DNA of 64,000 nucleotides from positions 10,140,613 to 10,204,612 of the forward strand of contig NC_065881.2 of assembly GCF_932274485.2 (NCBI RefSeq), written 5' to 3'. The DNA comes from Patella vulgata (lineage: Eukaryota; Mollusca; Gastropoda; Patellidae). The notes below the pieces were generated by a model that did not search any database, was not told the DNA's origin, and worked only from the letters and a program-made list of their open reading frames with translations. Position 1 is the stretch's first letter; every line of letters begins with the position of its first letter. Below are positions 1-11,700 of this stretch, piece by piece. The translations under genes and the position numbers were made by a program.

Positions 1-46
1 ACAACTCATCAAACTGAAACTCTACATCATCGTTCATCTATAGCTG

Positions 47-165
47 GGCGACACGGTGGCTTACCTAGCTGGAGGTTCAGTGTTTGATCCCTGCGTTGGC
101 CGAGAAAGTTCATGGGGATTTTACGGCGTGGTACCCCTTATCAGTGGTGCAGGACAGAAGACCTA
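47..165 (+). repeat. SINE-A, 5' head only
   Basis: The tRNA-like head (ACGGTGGCTTACCTAGC, then a B-box-like TGTTTGATCC and GGCCGAGAAAGTTCAT) is followed by the first part of the SINE-A body and then stops. It is a truncated copy. Confidence 0.7.
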
Positions 166-170
166 CATTA

Positions 171-947
171 TGTCTACATTAAAATCGACCACTTTCAGGT
201 TTCATGCAAGACCGACTTGAAATTTCTAGAAATTTTTCTGGGGGAGACAGGCCCCAACAAATCCCCCGACGGTGCGTTTCACGACTTTGGCGCAAGACAG
301 TGACCTTGAAGAGACGTCGAAAACCATTTAATAGACATAGTAAAAGTCATATCTTACGAGATTATCGCTGGTCTTGTCAGAAAATGCTATTTTATATATG
401 ACCAGATTGTGTTTGAAAAATTTAAAAAGAAATTATTTATTCTCCCACCATTAAAGCACCCTAATTACGAAATATCGCTCTCAGAAACTTCATGGTTTCT
501 TTTGCAATTTGTTTGGGGTAAGACGTTATATAAATAATATCAATCTGTCTACCACACAAATTTAACAGATACAAATGCATGTTATTCCACAGGTAGACAG
601 ACAGGGCCTCCTTTGAAGGGACTCAGTGAAGGGAACGCGGTTGGTTTAGAGTTTGTCTGACACCTTTGAATATTTGCGTCTCATCTCCAATGAAAACAAT
701 CATGTTGCTCTCATGCTGTTCTCAACCAGAATCAAACATATATCGTACCTGAGATTATATTGGATTTAATTCAGTGCGTCAATAACAGTTTTAAACAGTT
801 CCTTGCAGTCTCTGACAGAAACAGACAAGACATAATTAGAAGACAAGTTACAGTTTATTTACAACCTGGAAATTACGACAACGACATATTCTGATTTCGA
901 TTCAAATACCAGGATAGGTAGCAGCTAGAAAACCATACTTTCTAATT
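171..947. other. No gene recognised
   Basis: No splice-bounded coding sequence or named repeat was seen here. The last 100 bases probably belong to the leader of the BEL/Pao fossil whose Gag-like sequence starts near 948, but no LTR could be delimited. Confidence 0.4.
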
Positions 948-2590
948 ATGGCATCAAAGGGAGATACCTGTGACACAGCAGAAACATCAATGACAAGAAA
1001 AGATCCATCGGACATGACAGAGAGGGGCAGGAAATCGCAACTTGGAAAAGCCAGAGTTGTGTTTACTTCAGCCCGGGCCCGTATCTACAGGGGGCGCCCC
1101 CCCCCCCCCGCGTGAAATGCTCGCTCCCCCGCTCAGAAATTGCTAACAATCATTAAAGTATACACAGTTCCTTATATTAACCTAAAAAAACTACGCTTCC
1201 CTAAGCAGGAGGAGGTATAATTCAGGCGACTATGCGCATATTAATCCCACGGTATCTCATTACTTTATAAACCATTTTTTTTGTACTAATCTAAAATAGT
1301 TTTAAATAAATTTAAAAAATCACGTTTTTTTTTGTTTTGTTTGAATACTTATTTCAAAATGCTTATTAGACGCCTAGGTAACTACATAGCATGATGATTA
1401 CAACAGTCTGTTAGAATGACCTTTCCGAAAATTTCCTCAAAATGTTCGCCCCCCCCCCCCCCCCCTACCGAAAGGTAATGACCCCCCCCCCCCCCCGCTT
1501 AATGGTGTCTAGATACGGGCCCGCTTCAGCCATCGATAATATTACCAAATTTATGACAGACGGAGAAGCAGACATAGAGAAGCTTTCTGGTGCCGATTTG
1601 GCGAAGACATTAGTGAAACTAAATGCATACATGACGGAAGTTTCTGATACCTTTTCCAGAATTGAATCATTAATTCTTGCAGACGAAATAGTGCCAGAAA
1701 CTGACCAAATGTTATACGACAAAACTGTACAACATATCCTGTTCTTTAAGAGAAAGCTTAAAGTTAGAGAAGACATCATATATTTAGAAAGGTCAGAAAC
1801 GCTTTCCAATACAACCAAACGATCAGGTAGATCAGACACATCAAGCAAAAGATCTGAAAGACAGCGTGCGGCTATACTTGAGACCACATTTGGCGGAAAT
1901 GAAATTGAAAGCCGAACAGATGAAACAAAATGCAGAACTTGCAAAACTAAAGCGAGATGAGAGCCGGAGACAAATGGATTTACAGCATCAAAAATACGTT
2001 AAGAATCTTGATTTGCGAACAGAGCTTGCTTCAGCTAGGATTAAAGCCAGAGTTTAAAATACAGAAGATGATCAACTTGACACGCTGGAGAAAGAAGCGT
2101 CTGCTATGATCAAGTCGGTGGATTTGGGCCCAACAACCTACCCATCTATGCTGAACAGCGTGTCAGACACAATGACGGAATAGCCTACACCATTGAATCC
2201 ATTTGATCGAATTCCTACACAACCCCCGACAGCAACTTCTGACAAATACTAACAACGAATTAAATTCCTACCACGAAGTTAAGGCCCTTTGAAACATTAT
2301 GGCCAGGACTACACTGCCACCATTAAAACCAATTGTCTTTAATGGAAACAAAATGATGTACCAGAAGTGGAGAAGTAGCTTCCGAGTGTGTTAGGAAAAA
2401 GGAACGTACGACCCAGAAGAACTTTTAGGCTATTTGGCTGACTATACATCAGTTGAGGCATTTTATTTGATTGAAAGCACGCTACATATGCAAACCATGC
2501 CGAATTTCGAAAAGGCCATGAAGAAGCTTGAAGAAGAATATGGGAATCCTGTTGCTATCTGTTTTTGTTCGCCACCACGGTTAACCAAAT
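948..2590 (+). mobile_element. BEL/Pao LTR retrotransposon fossil, Gag part
   Basis: Gag-like coding sequence begins near 948 and continues on the far side of a 450-bp hAT-type MITE inserted at 1074-1523. It has a charged, Lys/Glu/Arg-rich coiled-coil-like stretch (about 1.55-2.05 kb), then a region like the DUF1759 Gag domain of BEL elements around 2.33-2.57 kb. The same element appears to resume at about 8,770, so roughly 6.2 kb of later material (SINEs, a LINE piece and others) splits it. The copy is clearly broken, with several breaks over its whole length, and no LTRs were recognised. It is old relative to the BEL copy at 48.8 kb. Confidence 0.75.
1074..1523. mobile_element. Non-autonomous hAT-like DNA transposon (MITE), 450 bp
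   Basis: The ends are a 14-bp perfect terminal inverted repeat, CGGGCCCGTATCTA. It is flanked by an 8-bp direct repeat CTTCAGCC (1066-1073 and 1524-1531), the target duplication length typical of hAT elements. Poly-C tracts lie inside both ends and there is no transposase. It sits inside the BEL/Pao Gag fossil, so it is younger than that element. The ends are partly palindromic, so the exact edge could shift by a base or two. Confidence 0.8.
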
Positions 2591-2594
2591 AAAA

Positions 2595-3012
2595 ATGTTC
2601 TGCTCTGACAGAGCTAATGAAAACGGGCATACGTCATGCAATGTGGTATGAAGCAATTTTGCCCGGACAGCGGCGCTACGGTCTACTTTAATATCTAATT
2701 GCAACTGCCATGGGATCTTTTACGTCCTGCAATGACAAGGGAAAACCACACCGGAAAATCTCGACGAACGTTCTCGACCAACAACGGGAGCGAGTCTTCT
2801 TTGTCACACTATCCGTGCTACACCAATTATAAATCCTATATGGACATTTCTCACCCAACACCGGGAGCGAGTCTTCTTTGTCACACTATCCATGCTACAC
2901 CACTTATAAATCCTATATGGACATTTCTCGGTCAACACCGGGATCGAACCCGGACCTGCTGGTTAATGAGTCAGCGACTTAATCACCGAGCCCCCGTGGC
3001 CCCGGTTTATAA
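2595..3012 (-). repeat. SINE-A copy with internal tandem duplication
   Basis: A minus-strand SINE-A with its tRNA-like head at the right end (GGGATCGAACC near 2940). About 74 bp (CAACACCGGGAGCGAG through GGACATTTCTC) is present twice in tandem near 2786-2934, so this copy is longer than its relatives. Confidence 0.75.
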
Positions 3013-3030
3013 ATGACCTGTACAAAATAT

Positions 3031-3356
3031 AAATGAAATGAAATGGGGTTTAACGTCCTACTGTTCTGCTCTGAACTGGGCTAATGAAGACTGGCATGCG
3101 CCATACAGTGTGCTATGAGGGAAATTTTGCCCGGACAGCGGCAATACGGCCTACTCTTATATCGAATTCCAACTGTCAAGGGATCTTTTACGTGAACGCC
3201 AATGTGTACATGGGACCTCGGTTTTTCGTCCAATCCGAACGACTAGACTGCTGTCCTGCATCACTGACAAGGGGAAACCACGCCGGAAAATCTGGATGAA
3301 CTTTCTCGGCCAATGCAGGGATCGAACACCCGACCTCCAGGCTAGCGAGCCAGCGT
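3031..3356 (-). repeat. SINE-A copy
   Basis: Near full length: GAAATG-repeat tail at the left, conserved body (CCTACTGTTCTGCTC, ATATCGAATTCCAACTG, GGGATCTTTTACGTG), and the tRNA-like head reversed at the right (GCTAGCGAGCCAGCG). Confidence 0.88.
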
Positions 3357-3730
3357 TTTTTTTTGTAAATATGTTTATTCAATAAATATATAATCATACA
3401 TTTTAATCATGGAACAGCACAAAATATTCTTAATCAATTAAAAGCATTATTTTTTTATTTTATTTTTTATTTTTATTTTTTTAAAAAAACAAGAAAAATG
3501 AAAAGAAAAGAAATACATTCCTGAATCAAAATACAAAACCATTGACACATTAACACATTGATGAAATAATACATCAATAAATCAATGGATCCATACATTA
3601 ATTCATAAATATATTTAAATTAGGTTAATTACAATATGTATTAAAAGAAGGTGCCATTCAATTTGAAACTTCAATCAAGATATAATTACACAAAGTTACA
3701 TAGTATGTACATATAATGTTAAAGATGTTT
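3357..3730. other. AT-rich sequence, no gene seen
   Basis: Low-complexity A/T-rich DNA with T-runs; nothing coding recognised. Confidence 0.5.
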
Positions 3731-3984
3731 TGGCTATTTTGATATTCAGTAATGGTAATCTAAGTCAATACGAATAGTATAATTTATAGTTTAAAATTAA
3801 ATATTAATTACTTCATCGTTTTCTAATCATTTATATTAATTAGTGTATTTAAGGCTATTTTGGCTATTTTGATATTCAGTAATGGTAATCTAAGTCAATG
3901 CGAATAGTATAATTTATAGTTTAAAATTAAATATTAATTACTTCATCGTTTTCTAATCATTTATATTAATTAGTGTATTTAAGG
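3731..3984. repeat. Direct tandem duplication, 130-bp period
   Basis: The segment starting TGGCTATTTTGATATTC at 3731 recurs at 3861 and is nearly identical (one difference noticed, AATACG versus AATGCG). It is a recent local duplication. Confidence 0.9.
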
Positions 3985-4307
3985 TGTCACGACAATTACA
4001 AATCTTAGCTTATATTTACGAGCTGATAAGATTTTACACAGTATCTAGCAGACGAGATTTCTGCCGCCTGCGCGGCGCGTCCCAATTACTGACCTACTAT
4101 ACACACTCAATCTGTTTCAGCTATACAAGACTCTACTTTCCAGTTCTTTTTTATCACTATACATCATATAAGTCCAGTTCTTCCAGTGCTCTTAAAATTT
4201 AACATTGAAAAGGGGCTATTGTAAACCTGTTAAGGCTGCGTCTTATCCACTTAGCCACAGCGAGCCCCTGTAGAAAATATAATTTCGATGATTTCCATTT
4301 TTAAATA

Positions 4308-4435
4308 CTAACTACAGGCAGGCTCCTCTCGTTTAGGTCCCTCTTCCGATTCGTCCGATTCAAGTGGAATCTCATCACGTGTAGTGCCATGTTCAAATTC
4401 CGGAAAGGTGGACACTTCGTTATCAGCCAGGATTG
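4308..4435 (-). CDS. Putative last coding exon of an unidentified acidic protein
   Basis: On the minus strand a good acceptor (CTGATTTTTTAG) is followed by an open frame of 41 codons ending in TAG. The peptide is acidic and hydrophilic (starts ILADNEVSTFPEFEHG; contains ESDESEEGPKREE), like a disordered nuclear-protein linker. The frame enters with two bases, which matches the single base left by the candidate donor at 4,560. A weak GTAGTT donor near the stop means it might not be the last exon. I do not recognise the protein. Codon use and composition look coding, but this rests on reading alone. Confidence 0.4.
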
Positions 4436-4559
4436 CTAAAAAATCAGAGGAACATTGGATCATAAATTGTATTTTGTGTAGAAAGTTACTTCAATGATTT
4501 AAAATTAAAAACTACTCCATATTTTTTTATATGTGAAATTTAGATGATTAAGACCATAC

Positions 4560-4605
4560 CTCCATTTAATTCAGGTGCCACTGCTGTTTCTTTGAGCAGT
4601 CGGTT
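4560..4605 (-). CDS. Putative short exon joining the 4,308-4,435 exon
   Basis: The minus strand reads LLKETAVAPELNG and then a GTATGG donor, leaving one base that completes an Ala codon with the next exon. No convincing acceptor is visible upstream: an in-frame TAA lies near 4,608 and a SINE-A sits at 4,655. This could be a decayed exon. Confidence 0.28.
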
Positions 4606-4654
4606 TAATTATGTAACGCTACCTAAACTAGATAATCCAGATTCATTACCAGTC

Positions 4655-4914
4655 AGCTATGAGGGATATTGAGACCGGACATTGGCGCCACGGCCTATTC
4701 TTATGGGATCGTTAACGTACACGCCACATACATGGGACCTCGGTTTTTCGTCCCACCCGAGCCAGTATACGTTGTCCCTTGTCAGGTCTGCAGTCCTGCA
4801 CCACTGACAAGGAGGAACTACATTGGGGTACTTTCTCTGTCAACGCAGAGATTGAACACGGGGCCTCCAGGTCAGTGAGCCAACGTCTTACCCACTCAGC
4901 CACCGTGGCTCGCT
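4655..4914 (-). repeat. SINE-A copy, 3' truncated
   Basis: Body and reversed tRNA-like head are clear (CACCGTGGCT at the right end); the GAAATG tail is missing. Confidence 0.8.
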
Positions 4915-5194
4915 GGTGGAAGACAAATATCTAATTGTAATATCAGTTATAAGTTGGTTTAATTTTGCCCAGTATTTATAAAGATATATACAATATAGAA
5001 ATTCCATCGATCTATGTTACTCGCTATGAAGTACGCCTGCGGCCATTTTGTTGTCGCGACAATTTAATGACAAACACGTTTTAAATCTGACTGAATCCAG
5101 TCAGGGAGATTATCCAGCGTTTGTATTATGATTTTGTTTTCTTAATTATGTGTCAAATAACGAATCTGGGTATATATCAACGTGGCTTAAACAG

Positions 5195-5350
5195 ACATTA
5201 TACAAGAGCTAAATCGGATTATTGCATGTCTTTCTTAAGGCCTGAAATGTTATATAAATTATTAATTAGACATTAATTAACTTGTCCAGACCATAATCAA
5301 CTCTCGATATCATCGCTAGCCTGCGATATTTAGCGGATTGGGATACAATT
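5195..5350 (-). repeat. F2 MITE, partial
   Basis: Shares ACAAGAGCTAAATC, CCTGAAATGTTATATAA and CCATAATCAACTCTCG with the F2 copies at 32.9, 40.5 and 46.4 kb, in reverse orientation. Confidence 0.7.
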
Positions 5351-5380
5351 TTTGAAAACTAATTAAATGCAAAAATGAAT

Positions 5381-5790
5381 AACCGAGACTCTAATTTCAA
5401 ATCAGTTATGTTCGGGTAAGTCTCAATTGAATGGCAATCTCTAGTGTCTGGTTATTCCAGTCTACATAGTATTTATGGCGCATGCTCTCCAGATAAGAAT
5501 ATGGGTCGCCGTTTGATATGACTTGTGAAATATGTCTAGCCTCGTTCGTCGAGTCCTTTGTTAAAAATGGGCATGAAACGCATTATGGTACACGATTCGT
5601 GTACCAATGTTAAAATGTTTATTCTGGATATCAGAAGCCCATCTTTTCCCGGTAAGATCACAACATCAATGTTGATTTAAATTAACAAATAATTCGTGTT
5701 TTGAAAGTTGAAGACTTTGGATGATATTGACTTATTTTGGCCGTTATGGTTTAGCGCCGTTATGTCTATAAACTGACTTAGCTACTTTAA
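5381..5790 (-). repeat. F1 MITE, partial and diverged
   Basis: Shares TGGTTATTCCAGTCTAC, ACGATTCGTGTACCA and CCCGGTAAGATCACAACATC with F1 copies at 27.8, 28.4, 34.6 and 63.0 kb; one end is missing. Confidence 0.75.
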
Positions 5791-5815
5791 CAATTAGACC
5801 CATCAGGTACTGTAG

Positions 5816-6003
5816 CTAGCTTACGGCTGTAAATCTTCTTGTGACCTCTAACCTTAGCTTTATCTCCTGTTCTGTAAGGTGTAGGCCTATATCCACCTTC
5901 GTAGACTCGCCGATATCTTTCACAGATACTACCAAGTAGTTACCGTCGTTCTCCCACTCAACCAATCCGTACACCTTGAAGAATTTTAATACTTTAAATC
6001 TCT
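5816..6003 (-). pseudogene. Coding-like segment, possibly an exon of a BEN-domain-type protein
   Basis: On the minus strand an acceptor (ACATTATTACAG) opens a frame with the protein-like stretch VYGLVEWENDGNYLVVSVKD. About 15 codons further the more plausible continuation (YRTGDKAKVRGHKKIYSRKL) lies in another frame. Together these resemble the short N-terminal module (a 'VxWxxDGxxxVVxxxDI ... YxxGDxxKVRxxxKxYxAKL' pattern) I associate with invertebrate BEN-domain-like proteins. The frame switch suggests a broken gene or a sequence error. Family assignment is from memory and uncertain. Confidence 0.4.
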
Positions 6004-6083
6004 CTGTAATAATGTTCTAAACGATTTGGACACGAAAACAGTTTTTCACTATAAACTGCTTCTTAACACCGGATTCTACTGTT

Positions 6084-6104
6084 GTGTGTGTGTGTGTGTG
6101 TGTC
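6084..6104. repeat. (TG)n microsatellite
   Basis: About ten uninterrupted TG units. Confidence 0.9.
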
Positions 6105-6185
6105 GTTGTTAACGTCCGCTTACACCTAGTGCGATGATGTCGCACAACTGCCTCGTTTGTTCGTTCCTGGAGTTTTACGTCTACT

Positions 6186-6375
6186 TCCACATCGTATACA
6201 AGATCAACTTCTAGCATCTGATCTGATATCGCATACAAGATCAACTTCTATCATCTGATCTGATATCGTATACAAGATCAACTTGTAGCATCTGATCTGA
6301 TATCGCATACAAGATCAACTTGTAGCATCTGATCTGATATCGTATACAAGATCAACTTCTCGCATCTGATCTCTG
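6186..6375. repeat. 37-bp tandem repeat, about five copies
   Basis: The unit contains ATACAAGATCAACTT and CATCTGATCTGATATCG, with small variants. The period is not a multiple of three. Confidence 0.88.
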
Positions 6376-6487
6376 TTATATCTGATTTTATAGATGATAT
6401 GTTTTGGTTGACAATATTTAATACCAAACCCGTTTTTGTTTCTAATAGATTGGAATCCAACTCAATCAGCGGTCTACCATTGAACAT
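6376..6487 (-). CDS. Possible exon or ORF fragment, unidentified
   Basis: The minus strand from ATG 6487 reads FNGRPLIELDSNLLETKTGL and continues through a helix-forming stretch into the 37-bp repeat. It looks coding by composition and lies upstream of the 5,816-6,003 segment on the same strand. No splice sites were established. Confidence 0.25.
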
Positions 6488-7080
6488 GAAACAATTTTAT
6501 TACACGCAGCTGTACATGTATACATATACACGCCAACAAAACCATTGACATGCTGTTACAATGAAATCTGTTCTGTCAAAACAAAACGTCACCTGTTGTT
6601 TTTAAAGGACTCAATCACTGGGCGTGTAATCACAAGACAGAGTACTAAAGATTTAATAACCTGTGAAGTGTGAATGCGGCTACACTCTAACCATTAATCA
6701 TGTCGTCACTAGTGCATTAACTTGGAAGAGAAGGGAGTCCCTGTAATAAATATAACAGAACATGCTAAACATAAATATACCTTCCCAAATATAACATACC
6801 TTCTCGGAATATGTCATATCAGATTGATGAAGCGATCTCGCAATTCATAGCAGAACCGGGAATTGACTGTTGAGTTAGAGAGAGTCCGCTGAACTCTAAT
6901 TATGTTTTGTAGTTCAACTGAATATTCGTGACTGTAATGATTGATATAGTGGTTGTAATAGGGAAGTCTTTACTATTTTACTCACTTTGTTCGTGTTGTA
7001 TATAAATAATTGGTACGGCATTCATTTTACATGACTGTCTTTACTTGACGTGTTTACATGTAATGATCAATGTTTATAAT
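6488..7080. other. No gene seen
   Basis: AT-rich sequence without a convincing exon or named repeat. Confidence 0.5.
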
Positions 7081-7082
7081 AT

Positions 7083-7342
7083 GAGAGAGAGAGAGAGAGA
7101 TGTGGTTTAATGACCACTCGACACAAACCAAGTTATTCGGGACTAACATGGTTCAATCTTATTTCAATAATTCGCTTGCGTGTAGGGCTCTTTAGCAGTG
7201 GGAGGAAACCGCAGGACCCGTAGAAAATCAACGAGGTTGGACAGGCGATCCTATTCCTTGTCACGAACAGCCGGGGAATCGAAACTACACTAGTTGACCT
7301 TATGATACAACGCACACGCGCTAACAATTCGGCCATCTAAGA
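7083..7342 (-). repeat. SINE-B copy
   Basis: (GA)n tail at the left, body ATTTCAATAATTCGCTTGCG and GGGAGGAAACCGCAGGACCC, and the reversed tRNA-like head (CTAACAATTCGGCCATC) at the right. Confidence 0.88.
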
Positions 7343-7350
7343 CCATCGAT

Positions 7351-7500
7351 GTGTGCTATGGGGGGGGGGGGAGGGCAGCTTTGTCAGACAGGCGGCGATA
7401 CCATCTGCTCTTAACCAATTCCAATAGTGGTGGATACTTTTACGTGCACAATGTCCTCGTTTTTTAGACCTATCCGATCGACTATACGCTGTTCTGGAGT
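7351..7500 (-). repeat. SINE-A fragment
   Basis: Diverged middle part of SINE-A (GTGTGCTATG, then a G-run, ACCAATTCCAATAG, CTTTTACGTGCACAATG). Confidence 0.65.
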
Positions 7501-7647
7501 CACGTTGGCTCATTGAGTAGGACTTTGGAAGACGTTGGAAACGTACATTCTTATTTGCCAGTGGTGTATCCGACGGACCCTATTCATTGTCACGTCCGTT
7601 GTTAAAAGATACAGATTAGATTTTTTTTTATCTTTTTTTCAAAGTAA

Positions 7648-7990
7648 GGAGCCAGGGTAGCTAAGTGGGCGAGACGCTGGCTCGCTATCCTGTATGTCGC
7701 GTGTTCGATCCCTGCACTGGCCGAGAAAGTATGTCGGGATTTTCCTTCGTGCTTTCGCCTTGTCAGTGGTTGCAGGACCAGGGCCTGACAAGGAAAACTG
7801 TCTAATCATTCGGGTGTACACATTGTCGTGTACGTAAAAGATCCTTTTGCAGTTGGAATTCGATATAAGAGTAGGCCATAGTGCCGCAGCCCGGGCAAAC
7901 ATTCCCTTTTAGCACACTGTATGCCCGTCTTCATTATCCCGGTCGGACTGGAACAGTAGGACCTTAAACACCATTTCATTTCATTTTTTC
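7648..7990 (+). repeat. SINE-A copy, near full length
   Basis: Head AGCCAGGGTAGCTAAGTGGG with B-box-like GTGTTCGATCC, full body, and CATTTCATTTCATTTTT tail at the right. Confidence 0.88.
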
Positions 7991-8555
7991 AAAGTATGTA
8001 AATATAAATGTGCCAGAAAATTATTTAAATATTTGAAAATAGAAATGAACGTGCGTTTCAGTGATACCTAACATGATATCTAGAATTCGTATTAAGATCA
8101 TACGAGACGAAGGATCGAGACTTATCGAGTAGAGCCTAGCATTACGACGGCTGTATTAACATATTCTATATCTATCTTAACACATCACTGGTTTGAACGA
8201 ATCAAATAAATAGTCAGACCTTTAATTTAAAGCTATATGTAAATTTCGAAATCCAAAATGGCAGCATTATAAAACGGTCGATTTTAAGTTAATCAACATT
8301 TTTAGGCCGATTGTCAAATGAATATGAATTGCACGATATGTTAATCCCAAAATGACATATTGTTAACGCGCTTTAAAAATCTGGATGCAGTAGACTAGAT
8401 GTAGAAAATTCTAGATATATTAAAATGTTGGCACTAGAAGGTATTTCGTGCTATGGCTTGTTTGTGGTTTAGAATATGATTTATTGTCTTGAATATAATC
8501 ACAGTATTAAACAATAGATTATAATCTCCCCTACTGATTATTGTAATTCCCGAAT
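7991..8555. other. No gene seen
   Basis: Unique-looking A/T-rich sequence; nothing supported. Confidence 0.5.
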
Positions 8556-8768
8556 GTTTGATTGTCTTTGATTTCATAGGTGGATATCCTTACGTTATTG
8601 ATTTTAGGGTTTATTGTGCTATTGCAGTTTTGATGGCCATCAGTTCTGCGGTGTACACAGAGCAATGTTCTGGTATCCTTTTCTTGATGTTTAGCTTTGC
8701 TTTGGGGATGAAAATGCCGTACCCTGTTAGTCCCTGTGTATTATTTTTCGACCCATCTGTATAAATTT
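8556..8768 (-). mobile_element. LINE fragment with RNase H domain
   Basis: The minus strand encodes YTDGSKNNTQGLTGYGIFIP and, further on, CSVYTAELMAIKTAIAQ. This is the start of a type I RNase H domain (Asp of YTDGS, Glu of AELMAI) as carried by I/Nimb/R1-like non-LTR retrotransposons. It is a short broken piece in the insertion complex that splits the BEL/Pao fossil, right beside the point where that element resumes. Confidence 0.7.
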
Positions 8769-8769
8769 T

Positions 8770-11700
8770 AATATAGTCTGCCTAAGATAAAAACAGCCGA
8801 TGGCAGAGAGCTTAGAAGTTTTGCTAACTTTCTTGAAAATTGTTCGGAGTCTTTAAAGGGGCTTGGGTACACCGGAAAACTAAATAATGTCACAGTAATC
8901 AAGAATGCCCTAGAACTTTTGCCTTGGGGCATGAAGAATAAATTTCGAGAACCAACTTTTGATATTTTTGTAAACTGCGTTAAAAAACGAGCAAGGGCAC
9001 TAGGAGACCCTGTATTCGGTGAGTGCTCTACAACCAACACTGAAAGGTTTCACAGACCATTTACAGACTTTAAGAAATATCCAACCAGAGCTTTTGGAAA
9101 TTCTGTGAAAGGCTATGAACAATCTACAGATAATGTAACAGCCAAGAAACATGTTCCTAGATGTCTTTACTGCAGATCGGACCACTGGCTTGAACACTGT
9201 TTGGAGTTAAGGCAGAATCCTATTTCAGAAAGAAAGGAGTTTTTACAGAAACGAGACATGAGCCCCCGATGTACATTTAGAGGTCATGAGGCCAAAGACT
9301 GCCCAAACACAGACTGGAAAATGTGCCAAATATGTAACAGAAAGGGGCACATTACCTTATTTCATACAGAGAATGACGCCAGAAAGGAAGACAGTTGACC
9401 GAATCTCTCAGCGCTGCCATTTCGACAATCCCATGTGAGAGTCAACATGACCATAAATCCTGATGACTTACCGGATGAAGAATTCGGTGATCTTCAACAT
9501 TTAACCTGGGCTATATTAGACACATTTGAAAGCCTTCAGACTTGACAGAAATTTACATCTATAGTGATGCTGAAGCCGACACCTGTTTTCTCGAAGAAGA
9601 ATTTTCCTTTGAAAAAAGATGGACAGGCCAACCTACGACAATGAATCTTACCACCATGCATGGCACATGCAAGATTGAATCACAGAAAATCTGTGGTTTA
9701 GAAATATTGGACCATGAAATAAAAGAAAGCTTTCTGCTACCTCCTTGTTATACTCGTCCGACACTACCAAACCCATACCAAGGCGACTACTTTATCGTTC
9801 CCTCACTTTAGACACATAGCTGATGAAATACCCCAAAAGACAGAATCCAAGATTGTACTGATGATCGGACGTAATGTACTATTAGCCGTCTCTCCACGGG
9901 AGGCCATCCCCCCAGCCAGTCCTACTTCACCTTGGGCTGAGAAAAACGGGTTAGGATGGTCTATTTTATATGCGCAGAAACCTACTAAACGATTTTGCAA
10001 TTTTATTTCTGTCAGAAGCCCAACAGCAGACGATAAAGATGAATCGTCATTGATAATAGCCGAAAGTGAGTCATCCAAAGACTTGTCAACAAAAGAATAC
10101 CTGAGATTGATGGAACGGGACTTTATTGAAAATGTACCTGATGAAGCTTCTATTTCTAAAGAGGATAAGAAGTTTGAAGACATTGTTGATAACAGTATTC
10201 ATATGGTTGATGGACATTATTCTTTTGATTTACCCTTTCCAATGACCCTCCTGACCTAGAAGACAACAGGGAAGACTCGAGAAAACGTTTGTACGAGAAC
10301 CCGACTTTAGACACGATTACATTAAATTTATGGAAGATATGATAAAAAATGGATATTTACAGAAGATTCCCGAAAACAATTCTATAAAGAAGACCCATTA
10401 TCTAACACACCATGGAGTGAGACATAAGAAGAAGAAGAAATTAAGGGTGGTTTTTAATGCTAGCCTTAAATACATGGGGAAATCCCTAAATGATGAGCTG
10501 TACCATGAGCTTTACCAAGGACCCGACATGCTGACCAACCTGACTGGAGCCTTATGCCGTATGAGGAAAGGCAGAATAGCTCTAACATGCGACATATCAT
10601 CAATGTTCATGATGGTGAAGATCCCTTATAAGCAAAGAGACTACATCCGAATACTTTGGTGGGAAGATGGGGACTCATCTAAACCCCCAAAGCATTATCA
10701 TATTTGCTATCATCTTTTTGGTGCAGTTTCCAGTCCATTTCGTTCCATTAGAGCACTTCAACAGACAGCATGCGACAATGAGAAAGACTTCCATGCTGAG
10801 GTGAAAAACTTCATACTACACAATTTCTATATGTAGACAGTCTCGACGAAGCTTCCGAATTAGCATTAGAAGCTATAGACATGTGCAGTAGAGGGGGATT
10901 TGATCTTTGTAAATTCTCTTCAAACTCTAAAGACTTTCTACAACGGCTTCCATCCGAGAAAAGAACCCCAGAAGTCAACGACACTTTCGATTTTGAATTA
11001 AACGACCTGCCTCATCAAAGAACTCTAGGAATGATATGGAATACAGAGAGCGATGCCTTTCAATACCATGTAGACATGCCTAACAAGAAGAGGCTGTTTA
11101 TCAAGTCTAAGTTCCGTCTTTGACCCTATGGGGTTAATATCTCCGGTTATGTTACCCGGTAGAATGATCCTGCAAGAGGCATGTAAACTCAAACTTGCAT
11201 GGGACGAATCTCTACCTGACAAAATGGAGAACAAATCTAGAAGATTTGAAGCATCTCTCTATACCTAGATGTTATAAGCCTACAGATTTTGAAGACATAA
11301 TTTCATCAGAATTACATTTATTCAGCGATGCCAGCACATACGGTTATGGTGGATGTGCTTACTTGAGACTTAAAAATGGCTCTGGTCAGATAGAAATATC
11401 CTTGGTTATGGGGAAAAGTAGAGTAGTTCCGATTAAGCCAATCACAGTACCACGTCTGGAACTAACCAGTGCTGTCACCATCACAAAAGTAGCCAAACTA
11501 CTTAAACGTGAGCTGAAAATTTCCGATCTTCAAGAATTCTTTTGGAATGACAACACCTGTGTACTGGGATATCTTCGAAGTGAAACAAAGCGCTTCAAAA
11601 CTTTTGTCTCACACAGAGTTCAGAGAATACAAGACTACACCAATGCGAATCAGTGGCATCATGTTGCAACCCAGAACAGCCCTGGTGATATAGCGAGTCA

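Noticed and set aside
112-401. Two overlapping short open frames at the left edge
   Set aside because: They run across a SINE-A head and flanking non-coding DNA; no domain and no splice sites.
1442-1530. Proline-rich N-terminus of an open frame
   Set aside because: It is the C-run end of the hAT-type MITE read in frame, not part of a real protein.
2930-3010. Possible functional tRNA gene
   Set aside because: A- and B-box-like sequences are present, but the cloverleaf is incomplete and the same sequence is the head of dozens of SINE-A copies.
8558-8764. Hydrophobic 68-codon plus-strand ORF
   Set aside because: It is the antisense shadow of the LINE RNase H fragment on the minus strand.
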